Positions 25,017 through 35,213 of a stretch of 64,000 nucleotides of DNA are shown here, piece by piece. The position numbers were made by a program, and so were the translations under genes. A model generated the notes under the pieces. It made no database searches, was not told the origin of the DNA, and was given only the letters and a program-made list of their open reading frames with translations. The stretch covers positions 19,830-83,829 of the forward strand of contig JAJTEK010000007.1 in NCBI GenBank assembly GCA_021299695.1, read 5' to 3'. The first letter of the stretch is position 1; each line of letters begins with the position of its first letter. The DNA is from Pirellula sp. GTDB lineage: Bacteria; Planctomycetota; Planctomycetia; Pirellulales; Pirellulaceae.

Positions 25017-27200
25017 TTACGGTTCGACAAAAGGGCGAATTGGCTTGAGTTTCCAAGCCTCATCGAAAAAGTCGGCTTGGACAATCTTCCCGGGCCAACG
25101 TCCGTTCGGAGCCGTCGTCGTATCGATCATCGCCCAATCGGGTAGCTTGGGAACCTGACGCGCATTGTTGAGGTAATCGTACTCGCGGTAAGTGAAACTG
25201 CTGTTCAAAACGACATAGCGCTCGGGCGCGAGCGGATTGGGGTAGATCATCAACGGCACATGCTTGTCCGAGGCGAGTTTCAAGCTTCCGAGTTCGATCG
25301 TGGTTTGGTCCCACTGCAGGGGAATTTTCGCAGGACCGGTCGCTTCGAGAACTTTCGCGATGGTCGGATTGCTTTTCGGATCGCCCCAAAGGATGAGGTT
25401 GTAGTTTTGGAAATCGCTATCCTTAAGCTCGTCCGAGGACTTGATCCGCGCGTCGCCTCGCATTTGGCGATGCCACTGCGCGACGGCTCGATCGAATTCG
25501 CTCTGCACCCATTGGTCGATGTTCGGATGGTGCCCTTGGGCGGTAGGTCGGACGAACAAAAAAGGTGCCATCAGCGCATCGTCGATGGGACCTTGGAGGC
25601 CATGCTTCTTGATCAGCTCCGTTGACTCCGGTTCGATCGGAGAGGCGATATTCCATACTCCATCCTGGATTTTGAAGGTCACGCGGAGCGACCCGTCGGA
25701 CGAAGGCAACACGACAAAAGGATATCTCGCAGGCCCGATTCGTTTCTCGGCAATCATTCGTTTGTCGTTGATGTAGATGTTGATGGACCCGTGTCCGAGT
25801 TGACTTGCATCGCGGGCAAGCGTAAAGCGGGTGATTCCTCCATCGATTCCGATACTTATGGTGTTGGATTTGTTGGGAGCTTGTGGGTAATCGAAACTCG
25901 CTGTGATGCTCGCTGGCTCATGATGGTTTTCCAACGCGTCGAGCGTCACCCAAAAGGCTCGGTTGTAGCGCAATGTCGTCGTGGTAAAGACGACGTTGTC
26001 CTCTCGGCTCTCTTGGCGTTTGGATAGCAGACCGGATGCAGGATCGAGAATGCGAAGCCTTCGATCGATCTCCTTCTTGGCTTCGGGGGAGATCGAATGG
26101 GCTGTTTTGGGAGCGATGATATGCGTGAGCTCGAAGCGCTCTTCCTCGGGAAGTTCCCAACTGGCTTTGGCCATGATGTCGGCAGCCTGCTTTTGCTTAT
26201 CGATCTGACCGCTGTAGGCGATCGTCGGGACCGAGCGCAAGTTGCGAACCCAAACAGGGCAATCGTGCATGGTCCATAGTTTCTCTTCGAACCAATAAGG
26301 TTTTAGCGCCTCGGATTGGAAGACTTTTAAAAAGTCAGGGGTCTCGGAGAAGCCTGCCCCGGGTGTGGCCGCAAACCAGCGGTCAGGGTAATGGACGGCA
26401 AGATGCCAAGCCGCCGCGCCACCCATGGAAAAACCCCTTATCGCAACCCGCTTAGGATCGATCGGGTATTGGCTCATCGCATGCTCGAGGGCTTCGAGGG
26501 TATCGACCTCTCCAGCCAATTTGTTGGCGTTGCAGTAGCGTCCAAAGGGATGGATCATCAGCACCCCTTCGTCGGGCAGCGGATCAAGGCTCTTCATGCG
26601 GGTCGAAAGGAATTGGAGTTCGAGACCCTTCTCGCTGCGACCTCGGCACCACACATCGGCCCGCCCACTTGCAGAAATCGAGGACTGGAAAACGACCCCA
26701 TAAGGCTGAACCGTACCGTCGAGCTTCGAACGAAATCCTCGGACCGTGATGTAGGGCGAACTGACAATTTGCGTCCAGTAAGGAAAAGCATTCCCACGGA
26801 GCGCTTCGGATCGGCGGTTCCCTTCGTCGATAAGCTCTTTGGCCCGGGTGAAGTCGGCCGGCTCGAAGAAACCGTTTTCACTCAGAGCAAGCGACACGGC
26901 TCGATGAAAGATTTCCACATCAGGAAGGTATTTCTGAACCCTCGCTTCTTTCGAAGCGGAAAGTTCCTCGATCGACTTTTTCAGCACCTCAAGCGACTTG
27001 CTCAGCGATTCACGAACCTCGGCAGGAACCTCAATCCCAGGAGGGGGTACCGGCCGAATACTGGCGACTTGATTATCGGCCGGCCCGTCGGCAAGCGATC
27101 GAGACGCTCCGAATCCCATGAGCCCGAACATCCCCATGAGTCCAAAAAGCCCCCGTAAGCCAATGAATCCAAGACTCCCAACTGGATTTTGATTCCGCAT
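25017..27200 (-). CDS. Exported alpha/beta hydrolase (prolyl oligopeptidase-like)
   Basis: A 727-residue protein. The start carries a Gly/Met/Leu-rich hydrophobic segment (GLRGLFGLMGMFGLMGF) followed by ASRSLADG, a likely signal peptide. The catalytic fold is centred on the nucleophile elbow GFSMGGAA, Ser258, preceded by the strand GVLMIHPFG. A plausible catalytic Asp/His pair lies in GQIDKQKQA and KTAHSIS. The C-terminal half (about 410-727) is a non-catalytic extension with beta-rich segments. Related planctomycete enzymes are annotated as prolyl oligopeptidase-family or phospholipase/carboxylesterase-like; the substrate is unknown. It is the first gene of a two-gene unit with the DUF456 protein. 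Confidence 0.8.
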   Translation of the reverse strand: MRNQNPVGSLGFIGLRGLFGLMGMFGLMGFGASRSLADGPADNQVASIRPVPPPGIEVPAEVRESLSKSLEVLKKSIEELSASKEARVQKYLPDVEIFHRAVSLALSENGFFEPADFTRAKELIDEGNRRSEALRGNAFPYWTQIVSSPYITVRGFRSKLDGTVQPYGVVFQSSISASGRADVWCRGRSEKGLELQFLSTRMKSLDPLPDEGVLMIHPFGRYCNANKLAGEVDTLEALEHAMSQYPIDPKRVAIRGFSMGGAAAWHLAVHYPDRWFAATPGAGFSETPDFLKVFQSEALKPYWFEEKLWTMHDCPVWVRNLRSVPTIAYSGQIDKQKQAADIMAKASWELPEEERFELTHIIAPKTAHSISPEAKKEIDRRLRILDPASGLLSKRQESREDNVVFTTTTLRYNRAFWVTLDALENHHEPASITASFDYPQAPNKSNTISIGIDGGITRFTLARDASQLGHGSINIYINDKRMIAEKRIGPARYPFVVLPSSDGSLRVTFKIQDGVWNIASPIEPESTELIKKHGLQGPIDDALMAPFLFVRPTAQGHHPNIDQWVQSEFDRAVAQWHRQMRGDARIKSSDELKDSDFQNYNLILWGDPKSNPTIAKVLEATGPAKIPLQWDQTTIELGSLKLASDKHVPLMIYPNPLAPERYVVLNSSFTYREYDYLNNARQVPKLPDWAMIDTTTAPNGRWPGKIVQADFFDEAWKLKPIRPFVEP

Positions 27201-27416
27201 GATCGGTCATTTCATTCGATGTGATCGCCAAAAACAAACGCACCATCAATATACTCCAGGCAATATACTCCAGGCCGGGTCTGGCGGCTCTAGGGGATCC
27301 AAGGCCCCTCAACCGGCTAAAAATAGATGAAATGCCTTAGCAATCCCCCCTAGGGACGTTGTATGCTTTAGAGTCTCCCAAGGAAATCCGACCTCCCCTT
27401 TGCGGATCGATCTGCC
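27201..27416. other. Divergent intergenic region
   Basis: This 216-bp gap separates divergent genes. It contains a direct repeat of AATATACTCCAGGC (near 27247-27274) and an AT-rich part, so promoters for both sides are expected, but no specific box is clear. Confidence 0.4.
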
Positions 27417-29963
27417 ATGTTCCTGCGATTGCCCTCGAAACTCACCGAACTCCCAGCCACCGAACGAGCAGCCACCCAACGAGCAGCCACCCAACTTTGC
27501 ATCCTCTGGGCCAGCGCCTTGGCCTTTTCGCACCAGTTTGCCTGGTCGCAGCAACAGGACACGGCGAAGTTCTTTGAGGAGCGGATTCGACCAAGTCTCG
27601 TTGAGCACTGCATCGCATGCCATGGTCCGGACAAGTCCGAATCGGGCTTGAGACTCGACCGGCCGGAGCTCTCTAAGCTCGGTGGCCAGTCCGGATCGCT
27701 CGTCGAGGCCCAAAAACCCGTCGAGAGTCTTTTGCTCCAAGCCCTTCGGCACGAGGGACTCGAGATGCCACCGAACAAAAAACTGCCCGATGAGCAGATC
27801 GAGGCCTTTGAAGCATGGGTCTCTGCCGGCGCACTTTGGCCAGAGTATGTCAAAGAGCTAACGGTCGCGACGGACCGAGACAAAATCCGCCAAGCGGACC
27901 GGGAGTATTGGTTCTTTCAACCGCTGAGCGATCCGGCCGTGCCTTCTTTGGGTTACACCAACCCCATCGATGCATTCGTGGCCCAGAAGCTCCAAGCCCA
28001 AGGTTTGAGTCTCGGTCAGAACGCTGACGAATCGGTTTTGGTCCGTCGGCTCTATTTGGATTTGCTCGGTGTCCCCCCAACGTTCGACGAGTTGCAGGAG
28101 TATCTTGCGAGTCCATCGCCGGACGCGGCAGAAGGGCAGGGCACAGAAGGCCAGAGCGCAGTAGGCCAGAGCGCAGTAGGCCAAGGCCGCTACGAACGGC
28201 TCGTCGATAAACTTCTGGATGATCCTCGCTACGGGGAGCGCTCAGGCCGATTCTGGTTGGATTTGGTACGGTTCGCAGAATCGGACGGATTCAAACAAGA
28301 CGATTTTCGGCCCAGCGCGTATCGGTACCGCGACTATGTTGTCTCCGCGTTCAACCAGGATATTCCTTATGCCCAATTCATCGCCGAGCAGCTTGCGGGC
28401 GATGAGCTCGACCCGACGTCGGATCGCATGAATGCCGCGACAGGATATCTAAGGCATTGGATCTATGAGTACAACCAGCGCGATGTGCGTTCCCATTGGG
28501 ACAATATCCTCAATGACCTGACGGATGTGACCGGCGAGGCCTTTTTGGGATTAGGTTTTTCCTGTGCCCGATGCCACGACCATAAGTTCGATCCGTTGCT
28601 GCAAAAGGACTACTATCGGCTCCAAGCCTTCTTTGCGCCGATCGAGCCACGGTACGATATTCCGTCGGATGCAACGAGTCTCGAAGCCCGCCGCGAAAAG
28701 CTCGAAGCTTGGCTCGAGTGCGCCGAGCCGGTTCGAACGGAGCTCGAGCAACTCGAGCGCGAGACGCGAATGAAAGTGGTCGAAGCGGCGATCGAGAAGT
28801 TTCCGCCGGATGTGCGACCTGCTTTGCGTAAAGCCCAAGCCGAGCGCGAGCCCGAGGAGCGATCGATCGCGGTGCTGGCTTACCTTCAGATCGCCAACGA
28901 GCTCAAGGGCTTGGACTTCTCCAAAAAACTCAAGGGCCAGGAGCTCGCGCAGTGGAAATACTGGAAGAAGCACGACGAAGAGCTCAAGAAGGGGATGCCT
29001 AAGGAGCCCGAGATGTCGCTGACGGTTCGCGACATCGGATCGCGCGCCCCGAAGGTCACCATCGTGGGCAGAGCCAGTGCTGGCGAGGTCCATCCCGAAG
29101 CTCCGAGCGTGCTTGGCGATCGATACCCTCTCGAGGTTCAATCCCAAGGGGAATCGACAGGTCGTCGATTGGCGTTGGCCCGTTGGATCACCGATCCTTC
29201 GAATCCGCTCGCTTGGCGAGTGATCGTCAACCGACTCTGGCAGCACCATTTTGGCCGAGGGCTAGTCGCCAACGCGAGCGACTTTGGTCGCTTGGGTGAA
29301 CCTCCGACCCACCCGGAGTTGCTTGATTTCCTGGCCCAGCAGATGATCGAGCAGGGGGGGAGGTTCAAGTCCTTGCACAGGCTCATGGTGACCTCCCAAA
29401 CGTACCGTCAAAGCAGTTATCCGCATGAGCGAGGGCAGGGACAAGCGATCGATCCGGAGAACCGTTGGTTATGGCGATTCGCGCCTAGGCGGCTCGATGC
29501 CGATCAAATTCGCGATTCGATCTTGGTCGTTTCGGGAACGATTGATCCGCGTAGCGGTGGGCCGTCGGACGCGAGCGACTCGAATCGCAGGAGCATCTAC
29601 CAACGCGTGATGCGGAATTCTCCGAATGCCTTCTTAGCTACTTTCGACGCCCCGGACGCGAGCGTTTCGGTCGCCCGCCGCAACACAACCACCACCTCGT
29701 TGCAATCGTTGTTCTTGACCAATTCGGCTTGGATGGTGCGCAAGTCCGAGGGATATGCCAAGCGGCTTATGACCCAAGAACAAAACAGTCGTGCGCGCAT
29801 CGAGCGGATGTTTCGAGAGAACTTGTTGCGGGATGCTACCGACGAAGAGATCCGATGGATCGAAGCGAGCATTGAGGAGCAAGGACCTAGCGATCCCTTA
29901 GGAGCATGGTCCGACGTATGCCAAGTTCTCTGGAACACCAGCGAGTTCCTCTACATCGAGTAG
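27417..29963 (+). CDS. PSCyt1/DUF1549/DUF1553 planctomycete protein
   Basis: An 848-residue exported protein. The N-terminus has a repeated ERAATQRAATQ stretch, then a hydrophobic signal core (LCILWASALAF). Next comes a planctomycete cytochrome c-like domain (PSCyt1) with a single haem motif CIACH at residues 65-69. DUF1549 (PSCyt2) spans about 160-370 and DUF1553 (PSD1) about 590-830. Between the domains is a charged helical part. Such proteins are abundant in planctomycetes, often paired with DUF1501 proteins and linked to polysaccharide use, but the reaction is unknown. No DUF1501 gene follows directly here. A short tandem repeat (GQSAVGQSAVGQG) lies in a surface loop near residues 245-255. 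Confidence 0.9.
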   Translation: MFLRLPSKLTELPATERAATQRAATQLCILWASALAFSHQFAWSQQQDTAKFFEERIRPSLVEHCIACHGPDKSESGLRLDRPELSKLGGQSGSLVEAQKPVESLLLQALRHEGLEMPPNKKLPDEQIEAFEAWVSAGALWPEYVKELTVATDRDKIRQADREYWFFQPLSDPAVPSLGYTNPIDAFVAQKLQAQGLSLGQNADESVLVRRLYLDLLGVPPTFDELQEYLASPSPDAAEGQGTEGQSAVGQSAVGQGRYERLVDKLLDDPRYGERSGRFWLDLVRFAESDGFKQDDFRPSAYRYRDYVVSAFNQDIPYAQFIAEQLAGDELDPTSDRMNAATGYLRHWIYEYNQRDVRSHWDNILNDLTDVTGEAFLGLGFSCARCHDHKFDPLLQKDYYRLQAFFAPIEPRYDIPSDATSLEARREKLEAWLECAEPVRTELEQLERETRMKVVEAAIEKFPPDVRPALRKAQAEREPEERSIAVLAYLQIANELKGLDFSKKLKGQELAQWKYWKKHDEELKKGMPKEPEMSLTVRDIGSRAPKVTIVGRASAGEVHPEAPSVLGDRYPLEVQSQGESTGRRLALARWITDPSNPLAWRVIVNRLWQHHFGRGLVANASDFGRLGEPPTHPELLDFLAQQMIEQGGRFKSLHRLMVTSQTYRQSSYPHERGQGQAIDPENRWLWRFAPRRLDADQIRDSILVVSGTIDPRSGGPSDASDSNRRSIYQRVMRNSPNAFLATFDAPDASVSVARRNTTTTSLQSLFLTNSAWMVRKSEGYAKRLMTQEQNSRARIERMFRENLLRDATDEEIRWIEASIEEQGPSDPLGAWSDVCQVLWNTSEFLYIE

Positions 29964-30230
29964 AGGGTCGCTACTGGTTCTTTTTCATGAAGCGTATTTC
30001 CGGAATTTTCATATGCTCTTACCATTGGCTCTGCGGTACATTCCAAGCGAACCATGGGAAGAAATGAATACCGAAGAGAATGGCACTGCTCTGGCTGTTT
30101 TTCGTGCTCGTGCTCGTGCTCGTACTCGATGCCGTATCTTCGATTACGAGTACAAGCACGATGGGATCCTGTGGTCGCGTAGGCCAGAACCAACGTTTAC
30201 TGGGCTTATGCTGGACCAAAGCAGCCTAGG
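29964..30230. other. Intergenic region with GTGCTCGTGCTC tract
   Basis: 267 bp between convergent genes. At 30106-30156 there is a run of CGTGCTCGTGCTCGTACTC followed by its inverted counterpart ACGAGTACAAGCACGA, giving a hairpin. It is related to the larger CTCGTA element at 33.4 and 43.9 kb. Confidence 0.6.
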
Positions 30231-31682
30231 CTATTTGCCAGGTGCTGCCGAAGTGGCGGGGACGTTGTTGGATGCCCCGGGCACAATAGCCGCCGGTAGA
30301 TTCGCCTCTCGGCGACGTCGCTCTTGAACTTCCGGTGGGATCTCGAGCAATGTATTTGGTACTCCAATTTCTTTGGTCAGTTCAAATGCATCGTAAAGTT
30401 CGCCGGTCGCCGTTCGGGATTCATAACGCAGTTTCATCCCATCGATGTGGATCACTTGGTAAAGTTGTGTGTCCTCAGCAACACGAACCATAAATTGCTT
30501 TTGGTCCAGGTTGTACATCTTCGGTCCACTAACCGAGACAACATAGATCGTTCCGATATGCTCATCGCGATGAGCAACCCCGATCGGAACGTTTCCAAGG
30601 GTCTCGACGTGGGGCGTTTCGAGTCCACTACGGCCGTAGGTGTGATCATGGCCTTGGAGCACCAAATCGACGTTGTACTTGTCAAGGATCGGCTTCCAAA
30701 GCGCGCGGACTTGGACGTTGTCCCGATCCTTTGCGGTCGAGAATACAGGATGATGGAACGTACAGACGATCCAAGGTGAGGTGTTCTCCGAGAGCGTCTT
30801 ATCGAGCCATTTTGCCTGTTCCTCGAGTTGTAGGTTGCTATTCAAGACCACGAAGCGAGTATTTTGGTACACAAACGAATAGCAGGTCTCCTCAAGGCCT
30901 TGCGGGCCATGACTCGGAAGTGTGAATTGGGGGCGCCAGTGATGCGTGACCGAGCGACTGTTTTCCGGACCTTTGTGCATCTCGTGATTTCCAACCACAG
31001 GAACGTTAGGAATCGTCGCGTTGAGCCATGCACCTGCTCCGAACCACTCACCCCATTCACCGTCGGCCTGCGCCGAATTGATCAAATCACCAGCATGAAG
31101 CAGGAACTTGGCCTTCGGAGCATCGCTGTAAGCCTCTCGGATAACCCTCGACCACATCGAACGGACATCGTTTTGAGCGTCTCCGAAGTAGATGAAGGAA
31201 AACGGTTCTTGCTCTATTTTGGCCGTTTTGAATTGAAACCACTCGCTCCAATTCAACCCGTCACCAACACGGTATGCATATTTGGTTCCAGGGGTTAAAT
31301 CCTTGAAGTTCACCGAGTGGTAATGGGCTGTACTGAGGTCCGTCTTGAGAGCAACTGATTCGGCATTGAGTCTCGTCGGATTCTTCGCGAACTCCGGACC
31401 CGAAGTTGCGACTGCAAGCTCAGCATAGGCCTTGCCGACATCGACGCTGGTTCGCCAAGTCACGCTTTGACTGTTCGTTGGGTCACCCGCCCATGTCAAA
31501 ACGATTCGGTCCGGCATCAAGGTCGGATTGTACAACTCTGTGTTTTCCAACTTGCGAACTTTGGAGTGGCTATGCCCCTCCTGACCATCGTGTGCCGAGG
31601 ATGAGCCTTGGAAGCAAATCAACGATGCTCCAATCGCAAGAACACTGCACCGTACGTTCACTCGCTTCGTATCCGTTCGCAT
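30231..31682 (-). CDS. Purple acid phosphatase-like metallophosphoesterase
   Basis: About 483 residues from the preferred start (ATG at 31682), which places MRTDTKRVNVRC before a hydrophobic signal core and the AHDG cleavage region; the frame is open 14 codons earlier. After a His-rich mature start comes an N-terminal fibronectin III-like domain (PDRIVLTWAGDPTNSQSVTW). The calcineurin-type metal motifs follow: FGDAQ, HAGDLI, VGNHEMH, FHHPVF and QGHDHTYG. The layout matches plant-type purple acid phosphatases, which hydrolyse phosphomonoesters with a dinuclear metal centre outside the cell. The C-terminal tail is Pro/Ala-rich. Single-gene unit. Confidence 0.88.
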   Translation of the reverse strand: MRTDTKRVNVRCSVLAIGASLICFQGSSSAHDGQEGHSHSKVRKLENTELYNPTLMPDRIVLTWAGDPTNSQSVTWRTSVDVGKAYAELAVATSGPEFAKNPTRLNAESVALKTDLSTAHYHSVNFKDLTPGTKYAYRVGDGLNWSEWFQFKTAKIEQEPFSFIYFGDAQNDVRSMWSRVIREAYSDAPKAKFLLHAGDLINSAQADGEWGEWFGAGAWLNATIPNVPVVGNHEMHKGPENSRSVTHHWRPQFTLPSHGPQGLEETCYSFVYQNTRFVVLNSNLQLEEQAKWLDKTLSENTSPWIVCTFHHPVFSTAKDRDNVQVRALWKPILDKYNVDLVLQGHDHTYGRSGLETPHVETLGNVPIGVAHRDEHIGTIYVVSVSGPKMYNLDQKQFMVRVAEDTQLYQVIHIDGMKLRYESRTATGELYDAFELTKEIGVPNTLLEIPPEVQERRRREANLPAAIVPGASNNVPATSAAPGK

Positions 31683-31724
31683 CGCAGGCCGCCTTAAAAA
31701 ACGATCTTGGAAAATCCACGCCAC

Positions 31725-31930
31725 TCTAAACCCATTAGTTTAGCCGCCGTCGATTGGGTCGAACGTCGGTTCGGTGAATTTTCTATGCGACTGGCGTTAA
31801 TTCGAGTCGATCGTCGAGAAAAGTGGGTGTTGCGACCATGATTTTTACCTCTGCTCGACGGAAATCGGGGATTCGATAAGCTTGATTTCGACAGGGATCG
31901 ATATGGACTCGGCCTCAATTACGATGGATA
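31725..31930. other. Intergenic region
   Basis: Some 250 bp between divergent genes (from the preferred start at 31682). No repeat or RNA gene is seen; promoters for both genes should lie here. Confidence 0.4.
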
Positions 31931-33400
31931 ATGACAGCTCTCTTGACACATCCCCCCGAGTTTGGTGCATACGGTCGTACCATGGATTCACATCCCCCAT
32001 TCTCCCGTAGAAGCATGCTGCAGAATGCAGGGTTTGGCTTCGGGCTACTGGCTCTACAGGCCTTGCTGTCCGAAAATCGTGTTCTAGGCCTGAACCCAGA
32101 CCCCACGAAATCCACCAACCACAAACCCCACCACCCTGCGAAAGCCAAAAGCATCATCTTCCTGTTCATGGAAGGTGGACCTAGCCATATCGATCTTTTC
32201 GACCCCAAACCGCGACTCGACGAACTCGCAGGCCAGCCCCTCCCACCGAGCTTCAAACCGATCATTACCCCCATGGGCGAATACAACGCCCCGCTGATGC
32301 CCAGCAAACGGGCCTGGAAACAACACGGAGACTCAGGCACCTGGGTCTCCGATTGGCTCCCTCATACCGCGCAGCATGTCGATGACCTTGCCGTCATCCG
32401 TTCCTGCTGGGGCAATGGCCTAAACCACTCCAATGGCGTGTGCCAAATGAACTCAGGCTCTACCCTGGGGGGGCGTCCGAGCCTCGGCTCTTGGGTCACT
32501 TACGGCCTAGGCACCGAAAACGAATCACTACCCGCTTTCGTCGTCATCGAAGACGACGACGGAAAAGTCATCAACGGGCCTCGCAACTGGAGTGCTGGGT
32601 TCATGCCCGCTGCTTATCAAGGCACTGCACTGCACAGCAACGGTGATCCCATCCGGCACCTCTCGACCCCGAATCCAACAAGCCCACAACGCCAAGACTC
32701 CAAACGCAAATTGATCGATGCGCTGAACCGAAAACATCAAGCGACCCGCTCGATCGACTCGGAACTCGAAGCCCGCATCCGCTCCTACGAACTGGCTTAC
32801 CGGATGCAATCCCAAGCCCCTGAAGCGATCGACCTAGCTCAGGAATCCCACTCGACTCTCCAACTCTACGGCATCGGTGAAAAAGAGACCAACGTCTTTG
32901 GCCGCAATTGCCTCATGGCCCGTCGGTTGGTCGAAAGGGGTGTCCGATTCGTCCAACTCTACCACGGATCGGGAAGCCGATGGGACGCCCACTCTGGCAT
33001 CGAAAAAAACCACTCGTCCCTCTGCCGAGCCTCAGACCGTCCCATCGCCGGCCTGCTGACGGACCTCAAACAACGCGGATTGCTCGACTCGACTCTGGTG
33101 ATCTGGGGCGGCGAATTCGGTCGTACTCCCATGAGCGAAAAAGGGGACGGACGGGACCATAACTCCAACGGCTTTACTATGTGGATGGCCGGCGGTGGAG
33201 TTCGCGGTGGACAAACCATCGGCAGCACCGATGAAATCGGACTCCATGCCGTCGAGGATCGACTTCATGTGCATGACCTCCATGCGACGATCCTCCACCT
33301 GATCGGCCTGAACCACTGGGACTTGGTCTACTCGCACCAAGGACGCCCGGAACGGGCCACACAAAACGAAGGCCGGGTCTGCACCAAGATCCTCGCCTAA
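31931..33400 (+). CDS. DUF1501 family protein
   Basis: A 489-residue protein with a twin-arginine type leader (FSRRSMLQNAGFGFGLLAL); an alternative start is the ATG at 31982. The body is the DUF1501 (sulfatase-like alkaline phosphatase superfamily) fold: FMEGGPSHIDLFDPKP near the start, the central LMARRLVERGVRFVQLYHGSG and the C-terminal WGGEFGRTPMSEKGDGRDHN. Metal-binding Asp and His residues are in GRDHN and VHDLHATILHL. The function is unproven; the family is typical of planctomycete catabolic loci together with DUF1553 proteins. Export through Tat is inferred from the leader. Confidence 0.9.
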   Translation: MTALLTHPPEFGAYGRTMDSHPPFSRRSMLQNAGFGFGLLALQALLSENRVLGLNPDPTKSTNHKPHHPAKAKSIIFLFMEGGPSHIDLFDPKPRLDELAGQPLPPSFKPIITPMGEYNAPLMPSKRAWKQHGDSGTWVSDWLPHTAQHVDDLAVIRSCWGNGLNHSNGVCQMNSGSTLGGRPSLGSWVTYGLGTENESLPAFVVIEDDDGKVINGPRNWSAGFMPAAYQGTALHSNGDPIRHLSTPNPTSPQRQDSKRKLIDALNRKHQATRSIDSELEARIRSYELAYRMQSQAPEAIDLAQESHSTLQLYGIGEKETNVFGRNCLMARRLVERGVRFVQLYHGSGSRWDAHSGIEKNHSSLCRASDRPIAGLLTDLKQRGLLDSTLVIWGGEFGRTPMSEKGDGRDHNSNGFTMWMAGGGVRGGQTIGSTDEIGLHAVEDRLHVHDLHATILHLIGLNHWDLVYSHQGRPERATQNEGRVCTKILA

Positions 33401-33403
33401 TCC

Positions 33404-33776
33404 TCGGTACTCGTACTCGATGGCTGTTCGAACCGAGGCGATGCCGATGGTTGATCGAGGCGGTCGCGGTTCCTTGTGGACCAAAGGGCCGGATTGCTAT
33501 CCTAAATCGCTTCGAGTACGAGTACGAGTACCGCGTTGCTGAGTACGAGTACGGGAAGACGCACGAACAAAGCATTGAACCGGAGTGCTCGATCGAGGGT
33601 TATGACTTGAGACTTTTTCTCCTCGCACAGGGTCAATGCGGTCGCTCTGACAACGCATCAGATTTCGTCGTACTCGTACTCAGCGAAGCGGTACTCAGTA
33701 AAACGGTACTCGTACTCGTACTCGATGGCTGTTCGAACCGAGGCGATGCCGATGGTTGATCGAGGCGGTCAGAGAG
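33404..33776. repeat. CTCGTA/GAGTACGA dispersed element
   Basis: Two copies of GTACTCGATGGCTGTTCGAA followed by CCGAGGCGATGCCGATGG flank this stretch (33408 and 33716, same orientation). In between, inverted tracts of GAGTACGAG and CTCGTACTC can form long stems. A related element occupies 43904-44215, and a short piece lies at 30106-30156. Non-coding; a 102-codon frame in it shows only repeat translation. Confidence 0.8.
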
Positions 33777-35210
33777 TCAGGACTGCGATAAGCAGTGGCG
33801 GTTTGCCATCGAAATCCCGCTGACGATCGCGCCGACGATCCCGACGAACCCTTGGTCGGTCCCGCACAAGAACAGATTGCCCAAGTGGGTTGTTCCGTCG
33901 AGTTTCTTCTCCGGCGCGCCGTAGACTGCGCCGTTGTCGTGCGAGGTGAATCGTCGAATGGTCTTAGGGGTGAACACATCGGTATCGATGACGTGACGGC
34001 GAAAGTCCGGAATGAAGCGCACGCACGAGGCCACGGCCGCGTCGTACCAATAGTACTTTTGACGCTGGTACTCGAGCTCCCCGAGGTTTGACCAGCGATC
34101 CGGATCGGCGATCGTGGTCAAGCGTACAAAGCCCGCCTCGAGGTTTCCTTCGTCCAAAGAGTACTCGTAATTGTTCGGCGAGCAGATGACCCCAGTCCGG
34201 ACATCGCATAGGCTATCGCGGCATCGTTCCCAGTGGAATTTCGGGCTGTCGTTGTAAAAGACGATCGTCTTGTCAAAGCCTATAGCCGAGGGTTGGCAGT
34301 CCAAAACCGAGATCGATTCGACGAACGACATTTGACCGGCCTGCTGGACCTTCTCCTCGCTCAGATGGTCGCACATTCGGAGTGTCTCGATCATGCCGGC
34401 GCTCGAAAGAACCCGCTTGGCCGTCAGGATGGTTCCGTCTTCGAGTTCGACGGAGGCGACGTTTTGATTTTCGACATGGAGCTTGGCCACCCCGCTGCGG
34501 AGCTTGAGTTGTCCTCCGAGTTCGCGGAATCGGCGGACAAGATTTTTCAGGATCAATCGGACCCCCTTGTAGGGTCTTGCGAAGCCTTCGAGAAAAATGC
34601 TTCGGAACATGATGCAGAACTGCCCCCAGTCCATGTCGTGCTCTTTGGCGTTGCCGTACCACATTAAGGGACACAGGATCATCTCGATCAGGAGCGGATC
34701 GGAGAAGATCTCTTCGAGGATCTTGCGAGTCGAGCAGTCGAAGTCCTCCTGCTTGAGATCGTCGTAGTCGGCAAGAGTCGCCAAGAGTTTGGCGAACGCG
34801 TCTTTCTGATGGGGGAACTTTTCAGCAACTTGGTTTTGAAAGAATTCGATGTTGTTGTCGAAGCACAATTCGATACCGGGAAAGGCGATGCTCGAACCTC
34901 GCTGAGGGGCCAACTGAAAGTCGTCCCATCGAAACCGCAGTTGCTTGAGCAGCCTTGCCAAAGGCCCTTTCTTTGCGCCCCGCTGGGTGAAGTTGGTCAT
35001 CGCATGGAGCCCGACATCGTAGTTTCTACCGTTGACCCGATAGAACGAGTTCAGGCCGCCGATTGTCCAGTGCTTTTCAAGAACGCACACACGATGGTCG
35101 TACATGGCAAGCCGGATGCCGGCGGCCAGCCCGCTCATCCCGGCTCCGATGATGATCGTGTCAAAATCGGTCTCGGTGCCCGAAGATTCCGAATGGGGTA
35201 ACTGGGACAT
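33777..35210 (-). CDS. CrtI/phytoene desaturase-like FAD oxidoreductase
   Basis: A 477-residue protein with the N-terminal dinucleotide motif IIIGAGMSGLAAG (G22-x-G24-x-x-G27), an acidic ribose-binding residue in VLEKH, and the GGLNSFYRVNG segment typical of carotenoid desaturase/isomerase and related amine-oxidase-type enzymes. The C-terminal GNLFLCGTDQGFVGIVGAI is the second FAD motif. No transmembrane helix is clear. It could act on carotenoids or other polyprenoids, but no other carotenoid genes are nearby. It starts 3 bp after the stop of the Pcm-like gene, so efp, pcm-like and this gene form a likely minus-strand operon. Confidence 0.8.
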   Translation of the reverse strand: MSQLPHSESSGTETDFDTIIIGAGMSGLAAGIRLAMYDHRVCVLEKHWTIGGLNSFYRVNGRNYDVGLHAMTNFTQRGAKKGPLARLLKQLRFRWDDFQLAPQRGSSIAFPGIELCFDNNIEFFQNQVAEKFPHQKDAFAKLLATLADYDDLKQEDFDCSTRKILEEIFSDPLLIEMILCPLMWYGNAKEHDMDWGQFCIMFRSIFLEGFARPYKGVRLILKNLVRRFRELGGQLKLRSGVAKLHVENQNVASVELEDGTILTAKRVLSSAGMIETLRMCDHLSEEKVQQAGQMSFVESISVLDCQPSAIGFDKTIVFYNDSPKFHWERCRDSLCDVRTGVICSPNNYEYSLDEGNLEAGFVRLTTIADPDRWSNLGELEYQRQKYYWYDAAVASCVRFIPDFRRHVIDTDVFTPKTIRRFTSHDNGAVYGAPEKKLDGTTHLGNLFLCGTDQGFVGIVGAIVSGISMANRHCLSQS

Positions 35211-35213
35211 AAA

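Noticed and set aside
26391..27158. 255-codon plus-strand frame within the exported hydrolase gene
   Set aside because: It is antisense shadow coding, and the minus-strand protein has the GFSMGG nucleophile motif.
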